DNA of 64,000 bases from Theodoxus fluviatilis (GCA_034096865.1 JAWQFJ010017343.1:201001-265000); one strand, 5' to 3'; numbered from the stretch's first letter, positions 36,372 through 48,239 are shown. A program made the numbers and translations. Notes: generated by a model not told the origin, from the sequence alone.

Positions 36372-37107
36372 TGTGATGAGGTGCACCTATCACCGAGTGT
36401 ATCGTACATCTACTGTGTCCATGTCATAAGGTGCACCTATCACAAAGTGTAGTGTACATCTGCTGTGTTCATCCTCTATTGACATATCCCTTCTTCTGTC
36501 TCTTCCCACCCCCAATCCTGTGTGTCAGACCTCTCTCCAACCCCCCTCCCCCATCCTTTCTGTAAGGCAAGCTGACCAGCTGACCGCTCTGTGACCCCCC
36601 CTCTACTGTGGTCTGATTGTTAGTGCAGCTGCCCTGTCAATCACTCCTTGCATTAGCGTGACCCCTGGCTAGTGCGCCGTCCTCCCACTCTGGCATCTGA
36701 ATTGTAACATTTTGAGTATAAATCTAATGTTTCCTCTCAAGTAAGACAACCACTTGCAACGGCATATGATTCATTCAATAGACTGTGTTATGCTGAATGA
36801 GGCAACATATGTAAGAAGTAATTTCAAAGCGAGTTCAATTAAGTAATCCCTGTTTTCTTCCAAATACAAGCACGACTTGGGAGCCATGGGTTAGGATCTG
36901 TGGAACAATCCATCCCCTGGCTCCTGTGAGGTCCGTGCATCCGCTTGATAAGGGGGAGACGGCACACAGCCAGAGAGACCAATTCACCACCCGGTCAAGA
37001 GGTTCATCTTACTAAGAGCTTGTACCAACGGCCAATAAAGTGTGGGAAAGTAACTCGACTTCGCCCTTGCGTCGTACTTGACTCCAACCTTACCACCGAC
37101 CACCACA
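36372..37107 (+). repeat. Left LTR
   Basis: 736 bp, TGTGATGAGG...CCACCACA. It has an internal imperfect duplication of about 48 bp at 36378-36473 (GGTGCACCTATCAC twice), a TATA-like TATAAAT at 36717-36723 and AATAAA at 37034-37039. Confidence 0.95.
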
Positions 37108-37128
37108 TTTGGCGCTGCAGAGCAGGGT
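37108..37128 (+). promoter_or_regulatory. Putative primer binding site
   Basis: The sequence directly after the left LTR, TTTGGCGCTGCAGAGCAGGG, starts with TGG two bases in, as expected for pairing with a tRNA 3' CCA end. The tRNA was not identified. Confidence 0.5.
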
Positions 37129-37153
37129 TGAAGCGAGTACTCTACCACCAATA

Positions 37154-38122
37154 ATGGCCAACCAACCGCAGCAGCAACCTCAACCAGAAGCCCCACGCTA
37201 CATTCCACGCGAGCGGCGTATGCCCATCTTCTACGGAGAGGGCGACAGCATAACCGCCGAAGAGTGGGCGCAGGAAGTAAGACGTTACGCGAGGACCCGC
37301 GGTCTAAGAAATATGGAGGCCGCGGATTACGCCATTTCGCACCTCGAAGGCCCAGCACGGCGAGAAATTATCAGGAGAGGACAGGATGAAGACCTGGAGC
37401 AAGTGGTGCAGGTTATCCTGCAAGAGTTTGGCGACAAAAGAAGCACTGTCGCCCTCCGTCACGATTTCCAGTCCTGCCGCCAGAAAACCCACGAAGGGGT
37501 AAGGGAGTATGCGGACAGGCTGACGGATCTTCATAGGCGACTTGCATTGAAGATAGGAGGTGACGGTGACATCACTGACCGAGCCCTCTGTGAAGTGTTC
37601 GTGAACGGCCTAAGGCGCGGCCCCACACGGACCCAGTTATTGAAAAACATGCTGGCAGATGCGGACTTTAATTTTCGGCAGATGAGAGCTACTGCCAGCC
37701 AATGGGAACAAATCGAAGAGGAGGAATACACCAGCACAGCTACAGCTGCTCTAGCGGTCAAGCCGTCCCTTGAGGCCAGGGTGGACGAGCTGACCTCATC
37801 GCTCACTCGGTTACAGGCAGAGCTCAGCCATTCGAGCAGACCACACCGACAGTCGCAACCTCTACCAGTGAAATGCCAGTACTGTGGGAAGCCTGGACAC
37901 GCTGCATTAGAGTGCAGATCCCGACTACGAGAGCTCCAGCACCGCCCCCCACAAGCAAACGTCAGGGGTTCTCAGCCCCGAGTCTGCTACAGCTGCCAGC
38001 AGCCAGGACATGTAGCGAGAGATTGCCCCACCCACACCGCCCCTGGACGGACATTCCGTAGGGAGACACCGACCCCTGCGTACCAGCTTCCGACACAGGG
38101 AAACGGACTCAACCCCCAGTAG
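37154..38122 (+). CDS. gag: Gypsy Gag
   Basis: 322 residues from ATG 37154. The frame is open further upstream to the LTR but without an ATG, so the first ATG is chosen. The N-terminal half resembles a retrotransposon capsid (for example HDFQSCRQKTHEGVREYADR). Two CX2CX4HX4C zinc knuckles lie at about residues 241-254 (CQYCGKPGHAALEC) and 278-291 (CYSCQQPGHVARDC). These bind RNA in Gag proteins. The frame ends TAG at 38120-38122, inside the loop of a predicted frameshift-stimulating stem. The protein would be the structural component of the particle. Confidence 0.9.
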   Translation: MANQPQQQPQPEAPRYIPRERRMPIFYGEGDSITAEEWAQEVRRYARTRGLRNMEAADYAISHLEGPARREIIRRGQDEDLEQVVQVILQEFGDKRSTVALRHDFQSCRQKTHEGVREYADRLTDLHRRLALKIGGDGDITDRALCEVFVNGLRRGPTRTQLLKNMLADADFNFRQMRATASQWEQIEEEEYTSTATAALAVKPSLEARVDELTSSLTRLQAELSHSSRPHRQSQPLPVKCQYCGKPGHAALECRSRLRELQHRPPQANVRGSQPRVCYSCQQPGHVARDCPTHTAPGRTFRRETPTPAYQLPTQGNGLNPQ

Positions 38123-38880
38123 TCGGCCGCACAGGGGGTAATTCCGAGAAGGCCGGAGAGTTCCCCACGTTCGGTTTAACGGGCAAGTCACCAACCGTGC
38201 TCGCTACTCTGGACAACATCCCTGTAAGAGCCCTGATCGACACTGGAAGCGAGGTTTCAACCATCACCGAAACATGGTTCAGGCAGCATCTTCCCCCCAC
38301 AGCACTGCAGCATCAGCAACTCGTCACACTCAGAAGTGCCAGTGGTGATGAAATCCCTTATTGTGGCACGGTGACGCTGACAGTTACCGCCCTAGGACAG
38401 ACATTCCCACATGGAGTCTTCCTAGTAGTGAAGGACTCAGCAATTTCTGCAGTTCGGGCAAGGAAAACCGAAGTACCAGCTCTATTGGGAATGAACGTGC
38501 TGCCTCACCTGACGTCGGGATTTCGCAACCACCCTACGAGCCTCCCAGCTGCTCTCCAAGCCATCATAGGGGAGATCAGCCTCCACCAGAAGCGTGTCAG
38601 CGGCGTTGCACGCATCGCTGGGAAAGAGACAGTCTATATTCCCGCGGGGTCAGTGATTAACCGTGCGCATCACGGGCCCACCGTCATCGCGACCTCTACT
38701 GGCCGAACCTGCAGCTCATCCACTTCCAAATGGCGTGTGTCTTGTGCCATCTCTCGTCGCAGCGGACGTTGGACAGCGCTATGTCAGGTTGGTCAATTTC
38801 AACGAGGAGCCTGTCACTATAGCGCGCTATACACCCCTTGCCTCGTTAGAGGAAATTCACTGCATTTCTTCCAGCAATGA
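38062..38880 (+). CDS. Gypsy protease frame (reached by -1 frameshift)
   Basis: Open in the -1 frame relative to gag from just after TAG 38059-38061. It contains the aspartic protease active site LIDTGSEVSTI near 38233 and a later ALLGMNVL block typical of retroviral-type proteases. No ATG lies before the active site, which fits expression by frameshifting from gag. After about 38690 this frame loses resemblance to pol, and homology continues in the next frame. Confidence 0.85.
   Translation, partial: GDTDPCVPASDTGKRTQPPVVGRTGGNSEKAGEFPTFGLTGKSPTVLATLDNIPVRALIDTGSEVSTITETWFRQHLPPTALQHQQLVTLRSASGDEIPYCGTVTLTVTALGQTFPHGVFLVVKDSAISAVRARKTEVPALLGMNVLPHLTSGFRNHPTSLPAALQAIIGEISLHQKRVSGVARIAGKETVYIPAGSVINRAHHGPTVIATSTGRTCSSSTSKWRVSCAISRRSGRWTALCQVGQFQRGACHYSALYTPCLVRGNSLHFFQQ
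38098..38139 (+). promoter_or_regulatory. Programmed -1 frameshift signal between gag and protease
   Basis: Slippery heptamer G GGA AAC at 38098-38104 in the gag reading phase, a 7-base spacer, then a stem of ACCCCC (38112-38117) with GGGGGT (38134-38139) and a 16-base loop that contains the gag stop. Confidence 0.85.
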
Positions 38881-41800
38881 CGAACGTCTCGCTGCAATGC
38901 TAAATTCTCAGCATACCGAGACTGACAGCTCCAGTGCCCGCGACACGGAAGACCTCATCTGCCCCGATTTTGATGGAACAGCATCGCAGCGACGTCAACT
39001 ACGCGAGCTGATCAAACGACATCAGAATGTTTTTGCCACGGAAGACAACAAGTTGGGCTGCTGCAACATTGTCCGTCATCCCCTCAAAACAGTGGACGAA
39101 ATACCCATCGCACAGCCTTACCGGTCTATTCCACCGAAACTGTACGAGGAAGTCAAGGCTCACCTGGAGGAGTTGCTAGAACAAGACGTCATCAAAGAGA
39201 GCCGGAGCCCCTACGCCGCACCTATTGTACTCGTCAGGAAGAAAGACGGTAGTCTCCGCCTGTGTGTGGACTATCGCCGCCTCAATGCCAAGACAGTCAG
39301 GGACGCCTATCCTCTCCCCCGCCTGCTCGAGACCTTTGATGCCCTGGCCGGAGCGCAGTTCTTCTCGACCCTTGACCTCGCAAGCGGTTACCACCAGATA
39401 GCAATGGAGCGAGACGACCAACACAAGACAGCGTTTACCACGCCACTGGGGCTGTTTGAGTTCAACAGAATGCCATTTGGCCTCACGAACGCTCCTGCAA
39501 CATTCCAAAGGCTAATGCAGACAGCGATGTCAGACTTTCTGTTCAATTTTGTGTTGGCTTATCTCGATGATCTTCTAGTGTTCAGCAAGACATTTGAAGA
39601 ACACCTGACGCACCTGGACAAGCTGCTGACACGCATCGGAGAAACTGGCCTCAAGATCAAGTTGTCCAAGTGTCAACTCCTGCGTCGGGAGGTAACCTAT
39701 CTGGGCCACACACTGTCGGCAGAAGGAATTGGGTGTCAAGAGGAAAAAATCGCTGCCGTGAGCAACTGGCCTACGCCTAAGACAACACGAGAGCTCCAAT
39801 CCTTCCTGGGGTTCGTCAGTTATTACCGGCGATTCGTCAATAATTTCGCCCGCACCGCTGGCCCACTACACGACTTGGTGAACACCCACTCCGAGGGGAA
39901 GAAGGGAGGTCACAGGACCCGTGACGTCACAAGACACTGGAAGCAAGAGCACGAGAATGCCTTCCTCAGTCTGAAGTCGGCACTTACAGGAGCAGATGTC
40001 CTCGGCTTTGCAGATTTCCAGCGCCCATTCATCCTTGAGGTGGACGCCAGCCATGATGGGCTAGGTGCCATTCTATCCCAGGAGCAACCCGGCGGCAAGA
40101 TCAAGGTGATCGCCTACGCTAGCAGACGCCTACGCCCCACAGAACGCAACTGTGACAACTACAGCAGCTTCAAACTGGAATTCCTGGCTCTGAAGTGGGC
40201 CGTGACAGAGAAGTTCAGACACTATCTGATTGGAAGTAAAGTAACTATACTGACAGACAATAACCCCCTCACCCACCTCCAGACAGCGAAACTTGGAGCA
40301 GTGGAACAGCGTTGGTGCGCAGAGCTCGCGAGCTTCAATTACGAGATAAAGTACCGCCCCGGAAAGTCCAATCCAGCTGACGCTTTGTCGCGCATGCCAA
40401 CAGTTGCAAGCCCAGCACGGTCAGCAGGCACTGAAATCCCAGTTCACATTGCCTGCATCCAGGAAGTATGGTGTCAGTCTCTAGAGACCGCCGGTCCAAG
40501 AACAGAAGATGCGCAGACGACAGAGGGACCACCTGTCGCCCCATGGGAGCCCTGGAGCCACGCCTTCCTACCGAGCCACTCCCCGGCTGAATTGGCACGC
40601 CTCCAACATGAGGATTCCGCAACATTGCCTTTCATTCAGTCGTGGCCACATCTTCCCCCTCACTCCAGCCTGTCACAGGAAGCAAAGAAGTTGACAAAGC
40701 AGCACCCAAGGCTGATGATGTCAGACGGCGTCCTATATCGGCGCATCAAGGACCCGTGCCTCGGAAGCCTACAACAACTGGTGTTACCTGCCTCCCTACG
40801 CCCTGATGTCCTCGCGTCAGTCCACGACTGCATGGGCCACCAGGCAGTCCAGCGGACAACGGCCCTTCTGATGCAGCGTGTTTACTGGCCGAGAATGCAC
40901 GAAGACACCAAGGATTACATCAACAACTGCAGACGATGCCAAGTTAATCGAGAGCCACGCCGCAAGCCCCCCACAGGTCACCTCCTCGCCTCTCGCCCTT
41001 TGGAAGTCTTAGCGATTGACTTTACGCTCCTTGAAGCAGCGTCAGATGGACGAGAGAATGTCTTAGTTATGACCGACGTCTTCTCCAAATTCACCCAAGC
41101 TGTCACCACCAGAGATCAGAAAGCTGAGACAGTCGCACGTGTTCTGCAGAAAGAATGGTTTGCGCGATTCGGTGTACCACAGCGCATCCACTCCGACCAA
41201 GGACGCAACTTCGAGTCACATCTGATCAAGGAACTCTGCGAGATCTACGGAGTGGAAAAGTCTCGTACCACACCTTACCATCCTCAAGGTAATGGGCAGT
41301 GCGAGAGATTCAATCGCACCATGCACGATCTCATTCGCAGTCTGCACCCAGAGCAGAAACGCAGATGGCCCGAACACCTGCCCATACTAGTGTACGCATA
41401 CAACTGTACTCCTCACGCCACCACAGGTTTCGCCCCCTTCTACCTCCTCTTCGGACAGAACCCCCGCCTTCCAGTTGACGCTCTCCTCGCCACCCCTGCA
41501 ACTACCGTCTACGAGCCCACAGAGTGGATCCGTCAACACCGGGTACGCTTGCAGCATGCTTATCGCTGCACTCGAGCCCTCCAACGCCATGCAGCTGAAG
41601 CCAGAGACCGCAGGGACGGACAGTCGCCAACTCTTCCTGACCTCCATCCCGGAGACTTCGTGTACGTTCGATCCCGACCCTCAGGAGTACGTGACAAGTG
41701 CGGGGACGTGTGGAACCCCATCCTCTACATGATCACAAGGCAGCCACACCCCCCTTCCCCCGTCTACGAGGTGCAACCAGCCTCAGGTGGCAATACAAAG

Positions 41801-42151
41801 TGTATACATAGAGTGGACTTAAAAGAGGCAGTTTCAGACGTGCCACAGCCAGATCACCCTGTCGCTGAGCGCCCTAGGATTGTGGGAGATCACTTTTACA
41901 ATGAAGACAGTGACCAGGTGGTGCTAATAGCGCGGCCACGCCCAATCCCTCTGCCACGTCGGAACATTCCGACAAGGGCACAATCACCCACTGGAACATG
42001 TGACCCAGGATTGACCCCACCACCAGTGCCTGACCCATCTGGACCCTCTCCCCCTGATGCAGTAACCGGGAGCAGTGGAAACCTACGCCGGAGCACTAGA
42101 ACTACAGCTGGCGTCCCACCAGTCCGCTTCCAAGACGCATACATGTTCTAG
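38657..42151 (+). CDS. pol: Gypsy Pol: RT, RNase H, integrase
   Basis: About 1160 residues open without a stop. Counted from 38663: RT with CVDYRRLN near 205 and the YLDD catalytic motif near 300; RNase H with DASHDGLGA near 461; integrase zinc finger (H near 721, then CRRC); catalytic DDE at about Asp786, Asp845 and Glu881, with 35 residues between the last two. After integrase the LHPGDFVYVRS block resembles the GPY/F module. No chromodomain is seen. The frame is +1 relative to protease and lacks its own ATG, so this copy either needs a second recoding event or has a one-base insertion near 38690-38705. Confidence 0.92.
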   Translation, partial: LTVRITGPPSSRPLLAEPAAHPLPNGVCLVPSLVAADVGQRYVRLVNFNEEPVTIARYTPLASLEEIHCISSSNDERLAAMLNSQHTETDSSSARDTEDLICPDFDGTASQRRQLRELIKRHQNVFATEDNKLGCCNIVRHPLKTVDEIPIAQPYRSIPPKLYEEVKAHLEELLEQDVIKESRSPYAAPIVLVRKKDGSLRLCVDYRRLNAKTVRDAYPLPRLLETFDALAGAQFFSTLDLASGYHQIAMERDDQHKTAFTTPLGLFEFNRMPFGLTNAPATFQRLMQTAMSDFLFNFVLAYLDDLLVFSKTFEEHLTHLDKLLTRIGETGLKIKLSKCQLLRREVTYLGHTLSAEGIGCQEEKIAAVSNWPTPKTTRELQSFLGFVSYYRRFVNNFARTAGPLHDLVNTHSEGKKGGHRTRDVTRHWKQEHENAFLSLKSALTGADVLGFADFQRPFILEVDASHDGLGAILSQEQPGGKIKVIAYASRRLRPTERNCDNYSSFKLEFLALKWAVTEKFRHYLIGSKVTILTDNNPLTHLQTAKLGAVEQRWCAELASFNYEIKYRPGKSNPADALSRMPTVASPARSAGTEIPVHIACIQEVWCQSLETAGPRTEDAQTTEGPPVAPWEPWSHAFLPSHSPAELARLQHEDSATLPFIQSWPHLPPHSSLSQEAKKLTKQHPRLMMSDGVLYRRIKDPCLGSLQQLVLPASLRPDVLASVHDCMGHQAVQRTTALLMQRVYWPRMHEDTKDYINNCRRCQVNREPRRKPPTGHLLASRPLEVLAIDFTLLEAASDGRENVLVMTDVFSKFTQAVTTRDQKAETVARVLQKEWFARFGVPQRIHSDQGRNFESHLIKELCEIYGVEKSRTTPYHPQGNGQCERFNRTMHDLIRSLHPEQKRRWPEHLPILVYAYNCTPHATTGFAPFYLLFGQNPRLPVDALLATPATTVYEPTEWIRQHRVRLQHAYRCTRALQRHAAEARDRRDGQSPTLPDLHPGDFVYVRSRPSGVRDKCGDVWNPILYMITRQPHPPSPVYEVQPASGGNTKCIHRVDLKEAVSDVPQPDHPVAERPRIVGDHFYNEDSDQVVLIARPRPIPLPRRNIPTRAQSPTGTCDPGLTPPPVPDPSGPSPPDAVTGSSGNLRRSTRTTAGVPPVRFQDAYMF

Positions 42152-42733
42152 ACATTGTATCGTTGTGTTTTGTTGTTGTGCTGAAAGACAGTGAGCTGTT
42201 TTGTGAGACACACGGATGCAATTTTCTTCATTGGAATGGAGACCCTTACTGTAAGTAATTCGTTTGTTCATTCATGTCATGCCACCTTGCTGCTTATCCA
42301 TTTTCGAGCCACGAACAGTAGATTCACATTGAAGTTGTGTTTAACGATTGAAGTGTCCACCCGCCCCAGAGTTGATTAAGTCGGAAAGAGAACTGAATGA
42401 GACCGTCAGATCATGAGTGCCTGTCAAATACAGCCTATGCTTCTGAACGTGTGATCTCATGTCAGACAACGTTGTCAGTGTTTATTTTTATTCTGCTCTA
42501 TTCATAGATTTCAAATGTACTTTGGGCCCTGATAATCGTCAGCCTTAGTCACATTTGTTGGTCAAATACCAGTCTTTGAACATAACGAGCGAGTGTTGTT
42601 TTTTTTTCTATGTCATGGTTGAATGTACCTTGGATTTTGGTCAAATACCTGCCTCGGATTCATTCTGGTGAAAGGTCACACCCTGACCTGTGTATTTTGT
42701 TGTTTCAATCAGTGCGGACACTGATTCAATTTC

Positions 42734-42744
42734 ACCGGGGGGCA
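42734..42744 (+). promoter_or_regulatory. Polypurine tract before the right LTR
   Basis: A GGGGGG run directly precedes CA and the LTR start; this is short for a polypurine tract. Confidence 0.5.
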
Positions 42745-43478
42745 TGTGATGAGGTGCACCTATCACCGAGTGTATCGTACATCTACTGTGTCCATGTCAT
42801 AAGGTGCACCTATCACAAAGTGTAGTGTACATCTGCTGTGTTCATCCTCTATTGACATATCCCTTCTTCTGTCTCTTCCCACCCCCAATCCTGTGTGTCA
42901 GACCTCTCTCCAACCCCCCTCCCCCATCCTTTCTGTAAGGCAAGCTGACCAGCTGACCGCTCTGTGACCCCCCCTCTACTGTGGTCTGATTGTTAGTGCA
43001 GCTGCCCTGTCAATCACTCCTTGCATTAGCGTGACCCCTGGCTAGTGCGCCGTCCTCCCACTCTGGCATCTGAATTGTAACATTTTGAGTATAAATCTAA
43101 TGTTTCCTCTCAAGTAAGACAACCACTTGCAACGGCATATGATTCATTCAATAGACTGTGTTATGCGGAATGAGGCAACATATGTAAGAAGTAATTTCAA
43201 AGCGAGTTCAATTAAGTAATCCCTGTTTTCTTCCAAATACAAGCACGACTTGGGAGCAATGGGTTAGGATCTGTGGAACAATCCATCCCCTGGCTCCTGT
43301 GAGGTCCGTGCATCCGCTTGATAAGGGGGAGACGGCACACAGCCAGAGAGACCAATTCACCACCCGGTCAAGAGGTTCATCTTACTAAGAGCTTGTACCA
43401 ACGGCCAATAAAGTGTGGGAAAGTAACTCGACTTCGCCCCTGCGTCGTACTTGACTCCAACCTTACCACCGACCACCA

Positions 43479-43480
<2 letters not shown>
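42745..43480 (+). repeat. Right LTR
   Basis: 736 bp, near identical to 36372-37107, with the same TATA-like and AATAAA elements. Confidence 0.95.
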
Positions 43481-43624
<144 letters not shown>

Positions 43625-43627
43625 CAA

Positions 43628-44888
43628 TATCTAATTGGTTGTAACACGGTGAAATTCTTTCAATCATTCTTAAAAGACAGACAGCAGTATGTCTATTTCA
43701 ATGGACATGCTTCTTTTTGTGGCCACTTACAAGTGGGTGTGCCACAAGGTTCTGTCTTAGGTCCTCTTTTGTTCTGCCTATTCATCAATGACCTACCATT
43801 ACATATCTCTGATAAAGAGATTGCATGTGATATGTTTGCTGATGATGTAACACGTTCAACCTCAGGTGTCAGGACTGAATGTGTGGCAGTAAAACTTCAA
43901 GGGAGCCTGGATGAAATACGTTCCTGGTGCTCTTCGAATCATATGGTCATTAATCCTTCCAAAACGAAATATATGGTGATAACTACGAGACAAAAACATC
44001 AAATATATCCTTTATCTCTTCCTCTTGTTCTTGATTCTTTGAGAATCGAAAAAATTGTTGAGCACAAAGTTCTTGGTGTAATAATTGATGATCATTTAGG
44101 ATGGCAATCACACATTGATTATATTTGTAAAAAATATCAATTAATCTATTTCTTCTCTCCAAATTAAGACATATTGTTGACGTTCAAACTTGCAAAATCT
44201 TCTTCCATGCTCATATCTTATCTCACGTTAATTATGCGTCAACAATTTGGGATGGCTGTAGTGACGCTAACTTGAAAAGGCTGAAGTCATTGTATCGAAG
44301 AGCCTCTAAGCTTATGATAACAGATAGTTCACTATCTACAAATGACAAAATGAAAGAACTTAACATATTGCCTTTTCATAAGCATTTACAATTCAATAAA
44401 TGTGTCTTAATGAAAAGAATTAATGATTGTGATGTGCCTGATTATTTGATAAACTTATTCCAACATTCAAATATTCGTGTACATAACTTTATAATACCAC
44501 AACCTAGGATTGATTTGTTTAAACATAGCCTATCTTATTCAGGGGCTACTATGTGGAACACACTATCCAATTCTCTAAAAATTGCGAAATCTTTAGAGAA
44601 ATTTAAATTGAAACTACATACTTTTCTTATGCAGTCATCCTAGATACTTTCATCTTATTCTAAATTCACCTTGTGGCTATTTTCAATGTGGTATTTCGTT
44701 ACCATGAATTGGTTGTAACCTGTGTTATTGTGTGAATTTTGTGTGGGATAGAGGGTGGGTGGGTGGGTAGGGGTGGGGGATGGGATTGGATTTGTTTGTT
44801 TGTTTGTTTTCTTGTTTTATCAAGGGCTGGATGTAAGATAGGCAGTTATGCCTAATTCATGTATTTCCCTTGAAAAATAAAGTTTAAT

Positions 44889-44892
<4 letters not shown>
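43628..44892 (+). mobile_element. LINE (non-LTR retrotransposon) 3' part, 5'-truncated
   Basis: RT palm motifs GVPQGSVLGPLLFCLFINDL and MFADDV are followed by the thumb and C-terminal region (SGATMWNTLSNSLK). The RT frame runs to a stop at 44165-44167, and the C-terminal part continues in another frame to TAG at 44641, so one frameshift lies near 44150. The element ends with AATAAAGTTTAATCAATC just before a (TC)n tract. It is jockey- or CR1-like by motif style; the clade is not certain. It is non-functional. Confidence 0.8.

Positions 44893-44922
<30 letters not shown>
44893..44922. repeat. (TC)n microsatellite at LINE 3' end
   Basis: TC run that starts exactly where the LINE sequence stops. 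Confidence 0.9.
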
Positions 44923-44925
<3 letters not shown>

Positions 44926-45076
44926 AGACTCACAGAGCGTATAAGTGTCAAAGGCATCTACTAAAATATTTTTATGTCACTATTTGTTATATTGTCCATA
45001 TATCATTGCCAACTGTCGGACATTGATATTCTACTTGATACTATGTTTTCCTCTCTTTTTTCTTTCCGATCATCAC

Positions 45077-45311
45077 GGGCCCGTATTCACAACGGCGATT
45101 TATTTTTTAACACTCGATTTATCCCCTAGCCCCGCGTTATCTTGATCGGTTAGATAAGGTACGCTCGTCAGAGGATCCTAGGTTGCGCTTTGCTATATAT
45201 ACTGGTTTCCAGCCAAGGGAGAGCGGAACAGGCAGTTGGAATCGTCTGAGTTTAGAGATAAATCGGAGTTAAAATAAATCGCCGATAAATCGCCGTTGTG
45301 AATACGAGCCC
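45077..45311. mobile_element. Short inverted-repeat element (MITE-like), 235 bp
   Basis: Left end GGGCCCGTATTCACAACGGC and right end complementary to GGGCTCGTATTCACAACGGC, with the inverted match extending about 27 bp. AATAAATCGCC-like segments repeat near the right end. No ORF and no certain target duplication. Confidence 0.75.
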
Positions 45312-45392
45312 AGGCCTGTTAATTTTCTTTTTGAGCAAAGACAATTTGTCAGAAAGGCAGAAATGCCTAAAATTCCATCCTTAATAGATAAA

Positions 45393-45872
<480 letters not shown>

Positions 45873-45889
45873 TATCATATTTATTTACC

Positions 45890-46217
45890 CACCAGAATCG
45901 ATTTAAAAATCAATCTTCAACAGTGTCTACTTGTCCAGCCTGTTATGAAGTTGAAGAAACAGAAGAACACTTCCTCCCAGAATGTCCAGTTTATGCTGAT
46001 CTACGACAGATGTACATATATGATGTAATTGAACCCCACGAAAATGTCAACATTAAGAACCTGCTGTCTAAACAAGATATAAAAATGATAAAATCAATAA
46101 CACGGTACCTGCACCATGCAATTCAAAGGAGACACGAGGCTGTGAAAATTGCGTCAACCGAAGTTTTCTATTTGTAATGTTGTGATGGGCCGGTGGCCTG
46201 AGCAAATAAACTCGTTC
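45890..46217 (+). mobile_element. LINE 3' end fragment with zinc-binding-like C-terminus
   Basis: An open frame to TAA 46175-46177 with CPACYEVEETEEHFLPECPV, the CX2C...HX4C arrangement common at the C-terminus of RT proteins of LINEs. It is followed by GGGCCGGTGGCCTGAGCAAA, AATAAA and a (TTCG)n tail. 5'-truncated. Confidence 0.65.
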
Positions 46218-46535
<318 letters not shown>

Positions 46536-46899
46536 CACTGCGCCCAGGCACGCATTGGAAATCTACTGATTTATGCCAAAATGAACCGTAATTCGCTCTC
46601 TTTGCCCATTATGCAATTCACTTGCCTAATACGCTCTTTTAAATGACACTACGACATGTAAAACTGCTCCGTGGTTTGAGGCATCTGTTTCAGGGCTATA
46701 AATTACGGTTTATGTTTGTGGTGGGTTAGCCTTTTAGCCTCTTTCGTTCAAACGTAGGGAGAAATAATTAGCTATCCATTCCGGTTATACAGTCATCGAT
46801 TGCATGATTTAAGTAGTAGGTTTTTTCTTGTAGTATCCGTAGTATGCGTTCGTTCACTACTGCAAAAGTCCTTTGTTATAACTAGATTTTTTGTAAGGG

Positions 46900-47520
46900 A
46901 ATTTGTGTAGAAACATCAAAGAATGCCGACAATCCGTCTCAGCATGTGAGGCACCCTTGATTCCTCATGACGTATCCGGGGAAGAAGTCCCAGGAGAATT
47001 GACGCCGGCTGAATTCGTCAAACCAGTTTGTGGCTGTCCCAAGAGGCTACCTGTTTACACATGAAGAATTATGAGTATATGAATGGCGGGACGAGCTACG
47101 GTCAGATCAGAGAGAGAATATGAGTGGTTCAAGGATAATCCGTTTCTTAAATACCCTAACTGCATGGTTCAGAACATCTGGAGCTCTGGTTGGCACCTAA
47201 CTGTTTGTGTCAGGGTGTGGAAGTTATAGGTAGGCTTGAGGTTCTGGGACTGTCTCAACTATTTAGAACAGATCGAGGGGTGGAGCCAGAGGATATAAGA
47301 GCTAGGGGGAAACATGCTGAGACCAGAGAGTTGGAGTCAGAGAAGAAGTCCAGAGTCCGAAGGCGGACAGGGACGTGTGTGGACGCCTCTGAGCTACCCA
47401 TGGCTCAGTGGTGGACACGACTTGTGCCATGTAAGATGGAAGAATAAACGAGTTTGGAAAAATCTGCTGGCCCGACCTTGTCCTCTCCACATCTCACCAA
47501 CGCTACAACACGTACCTCTC
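46900..47520 (+). repeat. Possible solo LTR or LTR-like segment
   Basis: A TATA-like GGATATAAGAGC at 47288-47299 is followed about 145 bases later by AATAAAC at 47444 and then a CA-ending stretch (ACGCTACAACA near 47519), the spacing expected for an LTR. I could not fix the left end or find a target duplication, so this is tentative. An ordinary promoter-like region is the alternative. Confidence 0.3.
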
Positions 47521-48239
47521 TCTAGCTTTTGCCCCCGCTCTGCACCAACAACCACGCTCTACCACATATGTTCTTGCCTGTTCATCGATCACAGTCTCAT
47601 GGGCAATGCTAGTTGAAAGTTTGTTACCCGTGCGTGGAAACACACAAAGCACATGACGGAAAAGCGGGTCCAAGTCCAAGTGATACACGCGCAGTTGCCC
47701 ACAGGGCGTGTGTTATTTTGATGGTTCCTCAGTGACTTTTTCAGTTTTAGCGCCACTTAATTAAATACAAGTGTCCGTGTGCGCGCGCGTGCAAGCGTGC
47801 CTCTGTGTGTGGGGGTGTGCGCGCGCGCGTGTGTGCGTGAGTGCGTATGACCTTGTTCCACTCATGCAGGGAAGGAAAGGAAACACGAGCACTCCCATAA
47901 CAGCTTTTGACAGAACGCAAGAATTCTCGGCGACATGTAGTTTACTTTAGTTGAATTTCATGGTTTCGTCAACTCCATGGATCATATCCATGTCAAATCC
48001 AATCCTATTTTGCTAGTGCGCCTGTATATTTAAAACGTTTGTTCTTTCCAAGTTTTGCTAATTCCAACTTTCTTTCCAACAGCCTTCATGGCCGCCACTC
48101 ACTTACAGCTATTTTTGTCACGGACACGTACGTGGTGTGTACAGTGGGCCTATCACTCAGTTCCACGGCAGTTGATGTTGCAACAATAAATGTTGGCCAA
48201 GTGTTTATATCTCGTACTTGACTACATCTCTTCGCATTA
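47521..48239. other. No gene seen
   Basis: Unique-looking sequence with short GT/GC alternations near 47780-47840. Confidence 0.4.

Larger units (their letters stand above)
36372..43480 (+). mobile_element. Ty3/gypsy LTR retrotransposon, near complete
   Basis: 7.1 kb with two 736-bp LTRs (TG...CA ends), gag, a protease frame, and an RT-RNase H-integrase frame in the order typical of Ty3/gypsy. LTRs differ at three positions seen by eye (GCTGAA/GCGGAA, GAGCCATG/GAGCAATG, CGCCCTTG/CGCCCCTG), which implies a recent insertion. The flanks share TCAT, a plausible 4-bp target duplication, although the target is a (TCA)n tract so this is not unique. No envelope-like ORF follows pol. Confidence 0.95.

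Noticed and set aside
36205..36452. His- and Ile-rich ORFs at the left LTR border
   Set aside because: Translations of the (TCA)n tract running into the LTR.
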